From: Moniliophthora roreri
Lineage: Eukaryota; Basidiomycota; Agaricomycetes; Agaricales; Marasmiaceae
Assembly: GCA_001466705.2 (NCBI GenBank)
Contig: LATX02000192.1
Location: 248,001-312,000, forward strand
DNA: 64,000 bases
Reading direction: 5' to 3'
Part shown: one piece after another, positions 35,092 to 46,123 of the stretch
Position numbering within the stretch: position 1 is the first letter of the stretch
Layout of the letters: every line of letters begins with the position of its first letter
The notes under the pieces: generated by a model
What the model was told of the DNA's origin: nothing
Databases searched by the model: none
Seen by the model: the letters and a program-made list of their open reading frames with translations, nothing else
Program-made: the position numbers and the translations under genes

Positions 35092-36072
35092 ATGTCCTCA
35101 GCACTTCTCTGCCTAGCTTGTTCATCCAACTTCCCACCTCGTCGTAAAAGCCAAACCCATTACACGACTCCCTGCTGTAAACAACCAATATGCAACGCCT
35201 GTACCTCTGCGAATCCCCGATTGACGAGGTATAACCCTTGTTTGATGTGTCTTGGGGGTGTTGATGCCGTCGGTTCGAGTCCAAGGGTGGAAGAGAAGAG
35301 GAATGTAGATGGGGCAGTGAGGGATGAGGATACGTTTGCTATTGGGGATGACGATGAGGACGAGGAGGTGGATGAAGATGCGAAGACGACCGATAAACCC
35401 CAACCACAAACACAACCATCAACGAGAGACGAATCGAAGAAGGAAGAAGAGGTCTCAGAAGTACCCCGTCAGGCACAATACCATATCAAACGAGGCGATA
35501 CACTCCAAGGCATTGTACTCAAATTCAGTGTCAACGTGAGTCTCTTCTCTCTTGCTCAACTCCTTCCCACTGCTGAACACTGTAACGCTACACAGAGAGA
35601 ACAACTCTGTCGCCTTAACAACCTCCCCCTAAGCACATTAACCACCACACCTCATCTTTTACACACACGAACCGTTCTACTCCTTCCCGACTCTGCGCGA
35701 ATTACGGACAGTAACAAGGAAAATATTTCATTCCTCGACCCCGATAACCCCGACCCGGAACGAACACAGGAAGATGAAGAGAGATTGGTGAGAAGGGCAC
35801 GTGAAAAAGCTGGAAAACGCTTACAAACCCTAACTAAAGAGGTAGACTGGGATATCGCAAAGGCGTATGTTGCATTGGCAGAAGGGCAGGAGGCGGAGGA
35901 CGCGTATGCGATGAAGCAGAAGGAACTCGGTACGGGAGGAGGGAGGTCAATGTTGGAAGCCATAGCCATGGATGCGTATCTGGATGATGCGGAGTGGGAA
36001 GTGGAGGAGGTTAGGGCTGGGAGAGGGCCGATGATAAAGCCGTTGCCGTTTTTTGGGAATAGGAAAGGCTAA
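35092..36072 (+). CDS. Intracellular LysM-domain protein with N-terminal zinc-binding Cys cluster (306 aa)
   Basis: Exons 35092-35535 and 35596-36072. The 60-nt intron (GTGAGT...CACAG) is in frame and has no stop; it is placed because it interrupts the LysM repeat and because both pseudogene copies conserve it. The N terminus holds CxxC pairs (C7/C10, C28-C29, C34/C37, C50/C53), a RING- or ribbon-like zinc site. An acidic Asp/Glu linker follows, then a LysM repeat at about 130-178 (YHIKRGDTL ... LCRLNNLPLSTL). The C terminus is charged and helical. No signal peptide or membrane segment is present, so it is unlikely to be a secreted chitin-binding effector; similar fungal proteins are of unknown role. 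Start chosen at 35092 from paralogue alignment. Confidence 0.85.
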   Translation: MSSALLCLACSSNFPPRRKSQTHYTTPCCKQPICNACTSANPRLTRYNPCLMCLGGVDAVGSSPRVEEKRNVDGAVRDEDTFAIGDDDEDEEVDEDAKTTDKPQPQTQPSTRDESKKEEEVSEVPRQAQYHIKRGDTLQGIVLKFSVNVSLFSLAQLLPTAEHCNATQREQLCRLNNLPLSTLTTTPHLLHTRTVLLLPDSARITDSNKENISFLDPDNPDPERTQEDEERLVRRAREKAGKRLQTLTKEVDWDIAKAYVALAEGQEAEDAYAMKQKELGTGGGRSMLEAIAMDAYLDDAEWEVEEVRAGRGPMIKPLPFFGNRKG

Positions 36073-36700
36073 TAAAGTGCGTGTTGGATGAACGGTATCA
36101 CGGAGTTTTGTATCTTAGGCTCATTGTATCTTTATCAATTCGTTTATGTATCTGTTTCTACGACAGCTTTCAATACTTGCACGCATCATAAAACTTGCGG
36201 CGCTCGAAGCCAGTGAATAGTGAAGGTGAGCCCGCGATCGATTACTATTAGCTATGCAAACGTGTAGATCGCGTCAGCTTTGCTTCTTTTCACCACTGCC
36301 TTCATCTATCTTGCTTGCCTGAGCACTCTATATTTTTACACAAATCGCTTATGGGAGATAGAAGGAGGGTATTATTGACTAATTCTGGCAATGTCAGGTG
36401 TTCCACAACCTGACAAGTGTGTCATTCTGCAAGCATGGTGAATCCGTTGGCGATGCAAGTTGAAGTATCAATAGAAAGATACTAAACGTCGTAGACAGCA
36501 GAATGAGCGAACCGGAAGGAGAGTCTCGGAGAGGAGCTGAGCACTGAGCACCCCTGGGCAGAAGCGCTTATAAGTCTACGAAAGTTTCGATTCAAGCCTA
36601 CTCGAAAGGGGTGAGTTCGGTGAGTTCGGAGCGTGTCCCGGAAGGGCTTCAAGAGTAAAAATCTATCGCGAAACACTCGGAGCCGATTCCGGCGTTCATG
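36073..36700. other. No gene seen
   Basis: Three-prime flank of the LysM gene and unassigned DNA with only short ORFs. Confidence 0.4.
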
Positions 36701-36702
36701 CT

Positions 36703-37712
36703 ACAGTCGTTCCGGAAAAGGTTGTCCGATGTTTGTTTGGCCTCGAAAAAAATCAAAAAATTCAGAGAAAATAGAAAAAAAAAACGAATCCCTATTCTTC
36801 CTGCACTTACTGCTCCAATGCAAGCTACGATAGGTTCATATGGGTCAGATATGTTCAGAGAAAACTCGTGGGGGGATTTTGAAGCGTAAATTCAACTTAT
36901 AGAGGGGGTAGGTACATCCGGAAATAGCATGCAATAAAAGCAACTTCCCAGGGCGAATATAGGCAGTAAATGGGTTGAGAGACGAAAGAAGTAACTTGAA
37001 AGGCTGAGAAACTATGTATTTCTGCTGGATGAGTGGTGCAAAGAAGGGTTACGCCGAAGTGACCGAACAACTACACCTCGGATGCTCTGTTTCAACATTC
37101 TGAACCTTGATAAGTGTAGACGATGATTCCAGTCTTCATATGAATGCTCCAGTCCAGGTTATTCGCGATTTCATGCTGAAAATAGCGGTTACACGTACGC
37201 CGCCCACGACCACCTATAGGGCCGTGTTGAAGCATTCTGTGGGCTTGGAAGTTCTTTTCGATGGCATTGAAACTGGGATGCTGGGATTTCAGAACGGAGG
37301 AACGCAGTTTTCGGTACTTTCAATGCTGAACTGGATCTGGAATTAGACGACTCTTCCTCAACTTGCATAAAAAACCACGCACTTGCACCGAACATGCACC
37401 ACTGCCCACTCCTGGACGTACTTCATGTCCGCTGGCGTCTCCTGCCCAAAACTCCCCGCAGATGACCTCTGCTCAATGGTCTACGCACCAATGATCACGT
37501 TGAAGCCAAGCTTGGGCGATAGGTTCATCAGAATGCTGCATTTCGTTGGATAGTGCAGAAGGATGTTTCTGGCAAGGTTTCAAGTCTTCTGAGAGGGCCC
37601 AGAGGCGAGGCGTTGTGCGCAATGGTTTTGAATGAATTTTCTTATTTTCCTTGAATTTCTTGGTTTGTTTGAGGCCAAACAAACATCGGACAACCTTTTC
37701 CGGAACGACTGT
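36703..37712. repeat. Inverted repeat pair, arms of about 76 bp, 1 kb apart
   Basis: 36703-36778 and the reverse complement of 37636-37712 match (ACAGTCGTTCCGGAAAAGG ... TTGGCCTC), with A-rich inner ends. The spacer has no recognisable gene. It could be the ends of a small inverted-repeat element or an inverted duplication; no target duplication was found. Confidence 0.6.
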
Positions 37713-38553
37713 ACTACCGTTGCCGAGAAGTTCAAGGTCAAAATAACGAATTTCTTACACGATTTTCAAAAATTTGCGCCGTGTTCCCTACTCAAAGTAC
37801 TCAAAAACTAGTTTTTATCCCTCTTCTGGTTTCAGAACGCGGTCTCTCGAATATTGTAGCTTTTAATCAGAGGCTCCGGGAGGATCTAGGGCTCTTGATT
37901 GAGAAGAACACGAACTTTGCAGACTTTAGTGTCTGTGCTTAACGTATCATTGAATGTATTCAGGCACTATAAAATACATATATGCTTCTACTAAGAAAAT
38001 ATGCGGGTGTACGAGGGTATTGAATGGTAAAGAAGTGGGACGTAGGGATGAATTAGGGATGAATGATATTCGTCCAGCCGGCACTATGAACTGAGTCGTG
38101 TTTCTAGGTGGTTCTAAGGTCGAGAAAGACATCATAGCGTGTTCGTTAGTTATAATGATAGATTGACTGGGGGAAAGGTCGACTCGGTCGACAACTTGAC
38201 GATTCCGGTTGGATAGACTTGTGATCAAATAATCGGGAAAAATTTCTCTGGATTCCGAGAAAGGGCGAGAAGTTCTTGAGCCCTTGGGAAGATTACCTGT
38301 GTATGGTTAAGTTAGAGGAAAGACAGAAAAGAAGAGGCAGGGCACGCATCTTAGCGGCTTGTGACGCTCGAACCAAGTCCTAGAACCTCTCGGAACCTTT
38401 GATACAAACCACAGTATCCCAGGAACTCAAATCGACGTCTATTGAAGCTAGAAGAGAGGCATAAGTCAGTTTTGAGAAGGAGGACACGCACAAAATCTTG
38501 AAAATCGTGTGATCCGTTATTTTGACCTTGAACTTCTCGGCAACGGTACTGTA
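37711..38553. repeat. Second inverted repeat pair (37711-37778 and 38490-38553)
   Basis: Both arms can encode the same peptide start (VAEKFKVKIT), one on plus and one on minus, so an exon-like segment has been copied in inverted orientation. On the minus strand 38350-38617 the segment continues, through a possible intron, into FNRRRFEFLGY; the gene of origin is not recognised. Confidence 0.5.
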
Positions 38554-38619
38554 CTTGGCTTTTTGGCTCACAACACTCATAACGGTCGTCGACAATGTCA
38601 TTGTCCCATTGGGTCATTC

Positions 38620-39040
38620 TCTCGCTCTGCTGTACGCCACAGTGTTACGGTATGTCGCTTTATTTTCTTTGGTTTTCTTTGGATTATATATCTGTTTTTC
38701 AGCACAGCCTAAAACAACTGAGAAACGACTTGCATTCAACGCATTTGCATCCTTACAATGCCTTTCTCTTTCACGTTCTGCGCCTCCACGAGATCACTTA
38801 AATCACAAATAGACATGAAAACGCTCCGATCCCGTTTATGGTTCGCCCCACCTGTGGGGGCACTCTCTCGTCAATTTCGCGGCATTGGTTTACATTGGCT
38901 TTGCAAAGGGTTCTTGCACCCAGGTCCTCAACCTTGAGCCGGTAACGCCTGCTATTCCACAAGCATCGGATCAGAATTGGATAGAAAGGTCGAACATGAG
39001 GGTATTTAGCTCTTGCATATGAAGGGATGGGGAGTAGTTG
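38620..39040. other. No gene seen
   Basis: Short, overlapping ORFs only. Confidence 0.35.
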
Positions 39041-39049
39041 TCACCTCGT

Positions 39050-39450
39050 CTGTAGGCTATCCAGTGCTTTTGAAGGTGCGTCATTGCCTCTGTTTCCCGT
39101 CTTACCGCTCGCGAAATCGTCCTGGAATCTCAACCTCCTTCGTCGTGACGGCAATAAGGTTGGAAGCTCGGTCTACGTCAGACCGTTCATCGACATTAAT
39201 ATTCGTCCATAGTCACAAGGCAAACCAGGCCCAAGCCGCGATACGATGCTTCAACGACATGGATCCGTATACTTCTCGTGTTTCCTTCAGGACTCGCCAT
39301 ATCGTGTCTGTACGCTAATTTGCTCGCCGATGTACATGGATCATTCCTCGATTCATCAACGTAAAGGGAATCTGGTTGCCATTCGGACTTTGGGGTACGT
39401 TCCCACTCGCTTTCGGTTAAACATTCACTAGAAAGCTCACTAGACCCTCG
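39050..39450 (+). pseudogene. Remnant paralogous to 11050-11510
   Basis: Aligns base by base for about 200 bp with the minus strand of 11270-11450, including a GTGCGTC splice donor. The reading frame is broken and the family is unknown. Confidence 0.4.
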
Positions 39451-40056
39451 TAGGCGACTCTGGCATTAGCTGAGAAGGGTCCATGAAACAAAGGCGATAG
39501 GTGTTTGCAGTGTCTGTGTAGGTGCAGGTACGCCTATTCTTTTCATCGCTACTATTCTGGCTCACCTCGAGCTTCATGCAGCCGCGATGCGAAATTCCAA
39601 TTGCACACCATCGAACTCGGAGAAGCTCTATCAATTCAAATTGGCAATACGCGCCGAAGCTTCGCATGGCGTCTCATCGTTCTGACGAGATTGTATGTAC
39701 ATAAAAACATGGCTTATCGTTAATACTGGACCAAATTCATTGCGGCACGACATCGGCCTATGCTTCCTCAGCTTCTGAGACAGAATGGCTAGCCGATTCA
39801 AAGAGGAGAAGGGGGTGGTAGGACTTGTCCCAAAAGTGAGATGCATTTTGGCCCTTGGGCTAGGTCGTTGTTACTGTTCACTCGACTAGATGAACCCTTC
39901 TCTTGTCAGGCTGGTCTCGCGAGTATCTTTCATGAGCACTTTCTTCACATCAACCTCACGTCATCTTCTGAACCTTCTCGAGGAGATTTGGTATCGGGTA
40001 ATATATGTGAAAATCAGCCCAAGAAAGGAAAGTACTACACGCTTTTTGTTCGCGTT

Positions 40057-40540
40057 CCATGAGCAGTATATCGCGGATTTCTTTCGTCGTTCAGCAGGCT
40101 GTTCAGTAACCTCGCTCTTGCTCAAATATGTGCCCATATCCGACGAGCAGCTCATACAGCTTCTCCGCTTCATGCCGGCACTATCCTCTCTACGCATCGT
40201 GGAGTCTGGCCTCTACCTGTTTGGCAACCCAAATCTGACAATTACACGACGATTTCTCCAAAGGTTGTCCATCGATGATACAGCCCCTCCCCTCCTTCCC
40301 AAGCTCACGAACATTAAACTTGTTCTCCACGACGATGACCTCGTGTCAGATGTGCTACCAAATGCACTAAGATCCCGGTGGATCACAGATGATATGAAAC
40401 TCAAGATCGGGGTCGAGTGTATCAAGTCCATCGACGTCACCCTCATTGCCGAGAGCAGAGAAATTTTTGAGGTCCTAACGACAAAGCTACAGTTTTTGAG
40501 GGATGCAGGTGCTTGGGTGACTTTGGGACGTTTAAATTAG
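40057..40540 (+). pseudogene. C-terminal fragment of an F-box-like protein gene
   Basis: About 160 codons homologous to the last third of the intact F-box protein at 43010-44680 (IADFFRRSAGC, LLKYVPISDEQLIQLLRFMP, LPNALRSRWITDD; intact: IVDFFRRSSGC, LKYVPISGKQLIQFLHFMP). The F-box and the middle of the protein are missing upstream; the sequence before 40057 is unrelated. The open frame has survived, so the duplication may be fairly recent. It is probably not expressed as a functional F-box protein. Confidence 0.75.
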
Positions 40541-41448
40541 TGTAAGTAGTGGATAAGCATGAAGAATCGTAGATCAGTACAAGCCAATTTATCGAATGAT
40601 ATTAAGTACTAAGCTCTGGTCATGGAGGTACAAGTAGAGTTAGTAACGGTATCGCTACCTGTCCCGACATAAAGACTCGAGATGCAAATGATTGAAGATG
40701 TGCCAACGCCGCGAGCTTTGTGCCTATTACACGCCTTTGCAGCTCGATAATGGCACGAAAAGCCACGCGGGCAAACCCAAGCTAGCCTTGAACATGCCCT
40801 GAAATCAGACCATACCGCCTCGTCTGATTCCGTCAAAATCCGGCCAAAGTTGATGAACAGATAGGTTTTGGTCGATGGCATCCGGATTCCGAGAGACGTA
40901 GGGTGGCGTCGAATTACCATCGTATAACTGCATCACCAAACGATTCATGGACTGGGAAAAGATATCAGGCTCCCAGATGCCCAACTTGCGTCCCTGTACG
41001 CCGAGTGGCACTATGACTAGACCCAGAGCTAGATAAACGCGTCTAACTGATGGCAAGGCTTGCGGTGGCATCCCGCGACAAAACTTGAAGCCTGATTAGG
41101 CTCGCGCTGACTCGACCGTCTTTCTTCCGTGTTCCCCTATCCGTTACCGTTGCCAAATACGCTCCCTTGCCTAGTCTGACCATCCAACTTCCCACCTCGC
41201 CCACGAAACCAAAAACAAAACACGATTCAGCTATTCATCGCCCCCTCTTCGACTTGTGCCGATGCAAAAACTGCTCGTAATTGAAGGCACGGCAAAAAAA
41301 AGGTTGACGGCCTAAAATCCCGTTAGCTTCCAGCTCAACAGATACATAGCGTACAAGTAGAACACAAACCTTTCTCAAAATCTTATATACAAACGATAGT
41401 ATCCGACCTCGATAATGTCATCCTGCTACTCAACCTTTGTCATAGGAA
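40541..41448. other. No gene recognised
   Basis: Minus-strand ORFs at 40609-41071 overlap each other and carry no family features. A stretch at 41165-41280 includes CCATCCAACTTCCCACCTCG, as in the LysM gene (35124-35143), so this may be a shredded LysM fragment. Confidence 0.35.
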
Positions 41449-42160
41449 CTAGAAATTTCCATCACTCTCAAGACATCCGCTCGTTTGAGTCGTCTGAAGA
41501 AACGCACTTGCCACCTTGCCTTGGCCTCCGGCTTGCCTGGTGGTCTTGTTCACGACTTCCGGATCCCGATAATCAAAGATGGCATCTGCACTGAGGCTTT
41601 TGAGAAACTCGTAGTTTCTGGATGAAACAGCTGTGAGATCTCGTGAAGGGAGGTACTTGAGGTTGGATGACGAATTGGCCAACATTGTTTACACCACCCG
41701 AATGTGGATCTATGAGTGTGTTGTGATCAGATCTCTGTCACGACTCGCGAGATGTGGCGAGGTATACTGAATAGATTTCTTGGCTGGTTCGTCGGTATAT
41801 TATGCCCTACGACCTGGCAGGCGGCAAACCTAGCCAGACCGTCTTCAAAGAAGATATGATCGGGTAGAGGGATGAGAGTTTTGGCGTTGGTTGGTGTATG
41901 CTGTGCAGGTTCCCCAGAGGTCGTTCACTATGCCCAGAGCGAACCAGTGTCAATTACAAGGACAGCGGTCGTGTAATAAGACGCAGCACTTACAAACGTT
42001 GACGGAACATGCTACTCTCGCCAATCCGCTTCGTACCAGTTGGCATATCTAGTCCGATATCGTACGCCATATCAGCGAAATTGAAGCCCACGGTAACCAC
42101 AGTATCAGCCATCTCACCCGGACTAGATTTGGATATCGAGGTACTCAGCTGGTTGACATG
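41449..42160 (-). pseudogene. Remnant 2 of an MDR oxidoreductase
   Basis: Minus-strand 41449-41685 encodes NYEFLKSLSADAIFDYRDPEVVNK and then QAGGQGKVASAF, the mid-domain signature of zinc-type alcohol dehydrogenase-like reductases. Upstream (about 42020-42130) a segment reading VGFNFADMAYDIGL fits an earlier part of the same family. Between them the frame is broken and key glycines of the nucleotide-binding loop are not found. It is the longest of three such remnants. Confidence 0.6.
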
Positions 42161-43009
42161 GTGGTAACGACTGCTTTTATTCGCGATGGAAGAGAGATGT
42201 TGAATGCGGAAGAAGAGAGATGGTTGTCCGGGTGGATGTGAAGAGGGGCCTTTTACAGTTCAGGTGTTAGCATTATCGCGACCCGAGCAAGATAGAAGAC
42301 CCACCGGGATTCAGGGCTCAATTCCGGGGTGTTGGATGTATTGGACTGGAGGATATATATATGGAACCGCTCAATCCACCGAGTTTAAAGGTGCCTGAAG
42401 ACGGGACAGGGAGCGGCATAAAGAGGCTACGGATCGGACGTCGAACGTCGAAAGCTGGCGGGAAGCGTCACAGAAGGAAGATGTCAAATCGACTGATTTG
42501 AGATGGATTCAGATTTCATGTGTAGCGACGCACGTTTTCAGAAATCAAACCAGGCCCAACATACATATACTCCTTATTCCCAGCTGAACAGCTCAAGATG
42601 CTGAATCCTAGCTGCAACACCGCTGCTGGAACAGGTAACAAGGAGGATGACATTGGCATGAGCGAGGGAAAGTTAGCCACGCGACATGCACGTGGATTCC
42701 TTCCACCTCTCAGCACATCTACACCTCAACAGCTTGCTCCCTTCGTACACAGGTGAAAATTTCTCAAAATCAACTTCAACATATTTTTTTCATCGGATTT
42801 TGAGAACTGAATACGCCGCCATTTTACGTGCTTGCTGTATTACCTTGCCCGCCTAGACCCTAGACGGGAAAAGAGCTCTAGTTGGGTTGCATACAGTGTG
42901 TTCTCGTGTCAAATCGTTACTTTAGAGACTGCTAACTTATTAACGGCAACTTTAGGACTAAAATATCCGGGAAAGGGTCTACTTTATCGCAAAAAGCGCG
43001 AAATTGTCC
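42161..43009. other. Intergenic; promoter region of the F-box gene
   Basis: Only short ORFs. No TATA box is obvious close to 43010. Confidence 0.35.
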
Positions 43010-44680
43010 ATGGCCACGACGTCTTTAAATGAACCACGATTCCCGGGCACGACCTCCATCCGCAATCTCCCTGTAGAGGTATTGCTCCGGCACACCGCAT
43101 TACCCCCAGACCGAGACATCATCGAACAATTGGTGAGCGATACAGAGAAGAAGCTTGCAGGCTACCAAGTCCAAATCGACAAGCTCAGAGTCTCTCTCAC
43201 GTTCTTGGAATACAAGCGGGACGGATTGAAGAAGAAGCTTTCCCAGTATCGCTCCTTACTTTCCCCAGTGCACCGTTTGCCGCCAGAGATTCTTCAGAAC
43301 ATCTTTACCATGTTCAACGATCTTCTCGAGGAAGAGCGATGGCTACGACCGTCAGAGATGGCACCGGCTCTCGCTGTATCCAGGGTATGTGGGCGATCGA
43401 GAGATATTGCGCTATCGATCCCGTCCATTTGGTCGTCCGTAGCCATTCGTTTTGAGGAATGGAACGACCAGGAATATCGTCGAATGAATCTCCTGACGCG
43501 ACTTTATGTGGACCACTCCCAAAAATCCCCTCTCAATTTGATCCTTCATTTCGATAAACTGCTCAATCTCGATTACAACGTCGGTACGATCCCGATCCCG
43601 ATCTTGAAAACACTAGTACAGCATTCCGAACGGTGGCATACCATTGAATTTCGGTTCATCACTCAGGCAGTTATGGCACATCAGGTTTTCAAGCCTATAA
43701 CAGGACATCTACCTATCCTCACGAGCTTGAGGCTTTTTGGTCAAGGAGGAAGGTCACTGGACTTCCGTTGCAACCTGTTCAGCGACTGTCCGGCTCTCAG
43801 TTCCCTCTCTTTTGAGCCGGCTGGTCCGTTGACAGTACATTGTCCTCTTCCCTGGAGACAAATCAAGTCACTTCAGATCGAGAATGCGTTCCTCAGTAGC
43901 ATGATATCGACGGCTTCACTCTGTCCGCGTACTGAACGACTTGCAATCAAATGGTGTGGTGGGGGGACGTACACTGGAAACCATCTCTCGATCCCACACG
44001 TCACGCGTTTGTCCATTGTCGCCGAGGATGCGGATGAGGCTTATTGTGCTTTCAAACACCTCACGCTTCAAGGATTGTCCTCGTTAGAAATCTCTTGTAC
44101 ATCAGACGATGACGAGGGAGAAGTTGAGGACATTACGTGGAAAGATTGGAATGAAAGGCATATTGTGGATTTCTTTCGTCGTTCATCAGGATGTTTGATA
44201 ACCTCACTCTCGCTCAAATATGTGCCCATCTCCGGCAAGCAACTCATACAGTTTCTCCACTTCATGCCGGCACTTTCTTCTCTACGCCTCGAGGAGTCTT
44301 CCCATCGTAAGTCTACTCGGACAATTACACGACAATTCCTCCAAAGATTAACCATCGACGATATGGAAGCCTCCCCTTTCCTTCCCAAGCTCACGGATAT
44401 CAGACTCGTCCTCCGTGAAGACGGGCTAGCAGAAAGCGTTTTACCAAACGCACTGATATCCCGATGGATCCCAGATGATACGAAATTTAAGACTGGGGTC
44501 AAGTGCATCAAGTCCGTTGATGTCGTCTTCATTGCCGAGAGCAAAGAGATTGCCGGGATCCTAACGTCTAAACTACGGCTGTTGAGAGATGCAGGCGTTC
44601 GGGTGACTGTAACAATGCGTATACAGGAAGCAGTGGATGGCGATCGATATCACGATTATGACATGCCAATTTCAAACTGA
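43010..44680 (+). CDS. F-box-like protein (556 aa, intronless)
   Basis: One open frame. The start is the ATG at 43010 (CCATGG context). Residues about 35-85 form a charged coiled coil (DIIEQLVSDTEKKLAGY), then the F-box-like motif LSPVHRLPPEILQNIF at about 83-98, then a leucine-rich C-terminal half with irregular repeats. This is the usual plan of the very large F-box-like family of Agaricomycetes, whose F-box is expected to bind Skp1 and place the protein in an SCF ubiquitin ligase; the target is unknown. Its last third matches the fragment at 40057-40540, and MDR remnants lie on both sides, so this is unit 2 of a tandem F-box/MDR duplication. Confidence 0.85.
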   Translation: MATTSLNEPRFPGTTSIRNLPVEVLLRHTALPPDRDIIEQLVSDTEKKLAGYQVQIDKLRVSLTFLEYKRDGLKKKLSQYRSLLSPVHRLPPEILQNIFTMFNDLLEEERWLRPSEMAPALAVSRVCGRSRDIALSIPSIWSSVAIRFEEWNDQEYRRMNLLTRLYVDHSQKSPLNLILHFDKLLNLDYNVGTIPIPILKTLVQHSERWHTIEFRFITQAVMAHQVFKPITGHLPILTSLRLFGQGGRSLDFRCNLFSDCPALSSLSFEPAGPLTVHCPLPWRQIKSLQIENAFLSSMISTASLCPRTERLAIKWCGGGTYTGNHLSIPHVTRLSIVAEDADEAYCAFKHLTLQGLSSLEISCTSDDDEGEVEDITWKDWNERHIVDFFRRSSGCLITSLSLKYVPISGKQLIQFLHFMPALSSLRLEESSHRKSTRTITRQFLQRLTIDDMEASPFLPKLTDIRLVLREDGLAESVLPNALISRWIPDDTKFKTGVKCIKSVDVVFIAESKEIAGILTSKLRLLRDAGVRVTVTMRIQEAVDGDRYHDYDMPISN

Positions 44681-44899
44681 CAATAATACATACTGTGGTA
44701 CAATCAGAACAGTAGTAATCGAGCTTCGCAGAGAGCAGAATGCCACCCGTCTTGTACCCAAATAACCAACCCTTACCAAAAGCAGCCAAAAAGCATACAC
44801 ACAAATAACGTATTCAATTTGACATCCTCCCGCCCAACCTCTGGCATAAGAGCCGACGAAACCTGCTCACCACCCTCGACACACCTGCTCGTCTGAAGT

Positions 44900-45290
44900 A
44901 GCGTGATCCACTGCATAAATGATATGCCACCTCCGGCTTGGTTGATGGCAAGTTGATATTTTATGCATGGGCTCGGAATCTCAATAATCAAGGACAGGGT
45001 CTGCGCTGAGGCTTTTGAGAAACTAAGCGACTAAGAGATCCTGTAAATGGAAGTTCTTTTGGCGAGTTGGATAATGGACGAACACTAGCTGCCAGGGCCG
45101 ATGTATATGTTGTGGTCAGCTTCATGTTGTGAGAGGTACGTACTGAAATGGGTTTCTTGGCTGGTTCGAAGGTATGCTCAGCGTATTTCGCCATACGGTC
45201 TGGAGCCCGTCCAGTGGTAACAACCGTGACTACTTTCATTCGCGGTAGAATAGAGATGTTGAATGCGGAAGATCGCTCCCTGTCGCATAT
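44900..45290 (-). pseudogene. Remnant 3 of an MDR oxidoreductase
   Basis: On the minus strand, FLKSLSADPVLDY-stop-DSE aligns with FLKSLSADAIFDYRDPE of remnant 2, and TTCTTGGCTGGTTCG near 45153 with the same run at 41780. Stops and frameshifts are present throughout. It is the most decayed of the three copies. Confidence 0.5.
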
Positions 45291-45727
45291 TGGGTCATCT
45301 TCAGACACCTTTGGACTCGATCAATTGAACGATTCCTCCAGCCTGAGCCCCGGTGAGTCTTCTAACATCTATTATCTTGTTCAAGTCACGATAATCCTAA
45401 CAGTTCGCATCTATCCAGACAATAAAGTTCCTTATGAGGCTACTGACCGAATGTCGAACTTCGAAAGGGAAGAAGCTAGCGGGAAGCGCGGAAATGCGCG
45501 CCGTTCTGAAGTTTCTCACGACTCACCGCCAAGGTTTGGCTCTCAGTATAGGGCGATTTTTCACAGGCGACAGGCAAGCTTCGTTGATGACTATTGCAGG
45601 GTTCATTGAGTGATTCCACCCAGTTCTGCTCTTGCCCGGACGTCGAGCCAGAATTGGCATAGCCATTTGATCATTGCAATATTGAGATGAAATTCCAGTG
45701 AAATTCACCCTGAAATCAGTTGAAATT

Positions 45728-45758
45728 CATGCGGATCCAGACGCGAGGCGGGTATAAA
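45728..45758 (+). promoter_or_regulatory. Shared upstream motif and TATA box of the 76-aa protein gene
   Basis: CATGCGGATCC (45728-45738) followed by TATAAA at 45753-45758, 39 nt before the ATG. The same CATGCGGATCC and TATAAAA occur upstream of the paralogue at 60783, and weaker similarity extends about 300 bp further upstream in both. Confidence 0.65.
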
Positions 45759-45796
45759 ACCGACTTTCGTCGCTCCTTTCTTCTCAGACCACTATC

Positions 45797-46123
45797 ATGT
45801 CTGATAAAGGATATACCTACAACGGCTCTGGCATCAATAGCCAGGTAGGTCTCTTTTACCCCTTCCTCTTCAGGGCTTGACGATAATTGGACAGGGTAAC
45901 CACTGGTGCGATCGCAACTACGGGAATGGCTCCAATGCGTACCACTACTCCAACCAGTAGGACCTTCCTCCTTGGTTCACTCCTGCTGCTGACCGTGATT
46001 AGGGACGGATCCTACTACTACCGCAACCCCAATGGAGCGACGTATTGGAACGATGGCAATGGGAACTCCAAGTACACCTCTCCCGGCGGCCAGTCATACT
46101 CGAGCTCTAACGGCAAGAAGTAA
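45797..46123 (+). CDS. Small Gly/Tyr/Asn/Ser-rich protein, 76 aa
   Basis: Exons 45797-45844, 45895-45956, 46003-46123 (GT-AG, 231 nt). Starts MSDKGYTYNGSGINSQGNHW, continues through DGSYYYRNPNGATYWNDG, and ends SPGGQSYSSSNGKK. Composition is Gly, Asn, Ser and Tyr; no signal peptide, membrane segment or catalytic motif is present. The paralogue at 60783-61139 has the same exon boundaries and about the same length. Such short proteins are found in many Agaricomycetes without known function; a low-complexity structural or RNA-associated role would be a guess. The short exon 1 of 48 nt encodes exactly up to NSQ in both copies. Confidence 0.85.

Noticed and set aside
35092..36072. LysM effector
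   Set aside because: No signal peptide; an acidic linker and N-terminal zinc-type cysteines argue for an intracellular protein.
39890..40056. N-terminal 55 codons of the F-box fragment ORF
   Set aside because: They do not align with the intact F-box protein; homology starts only at about 40057.
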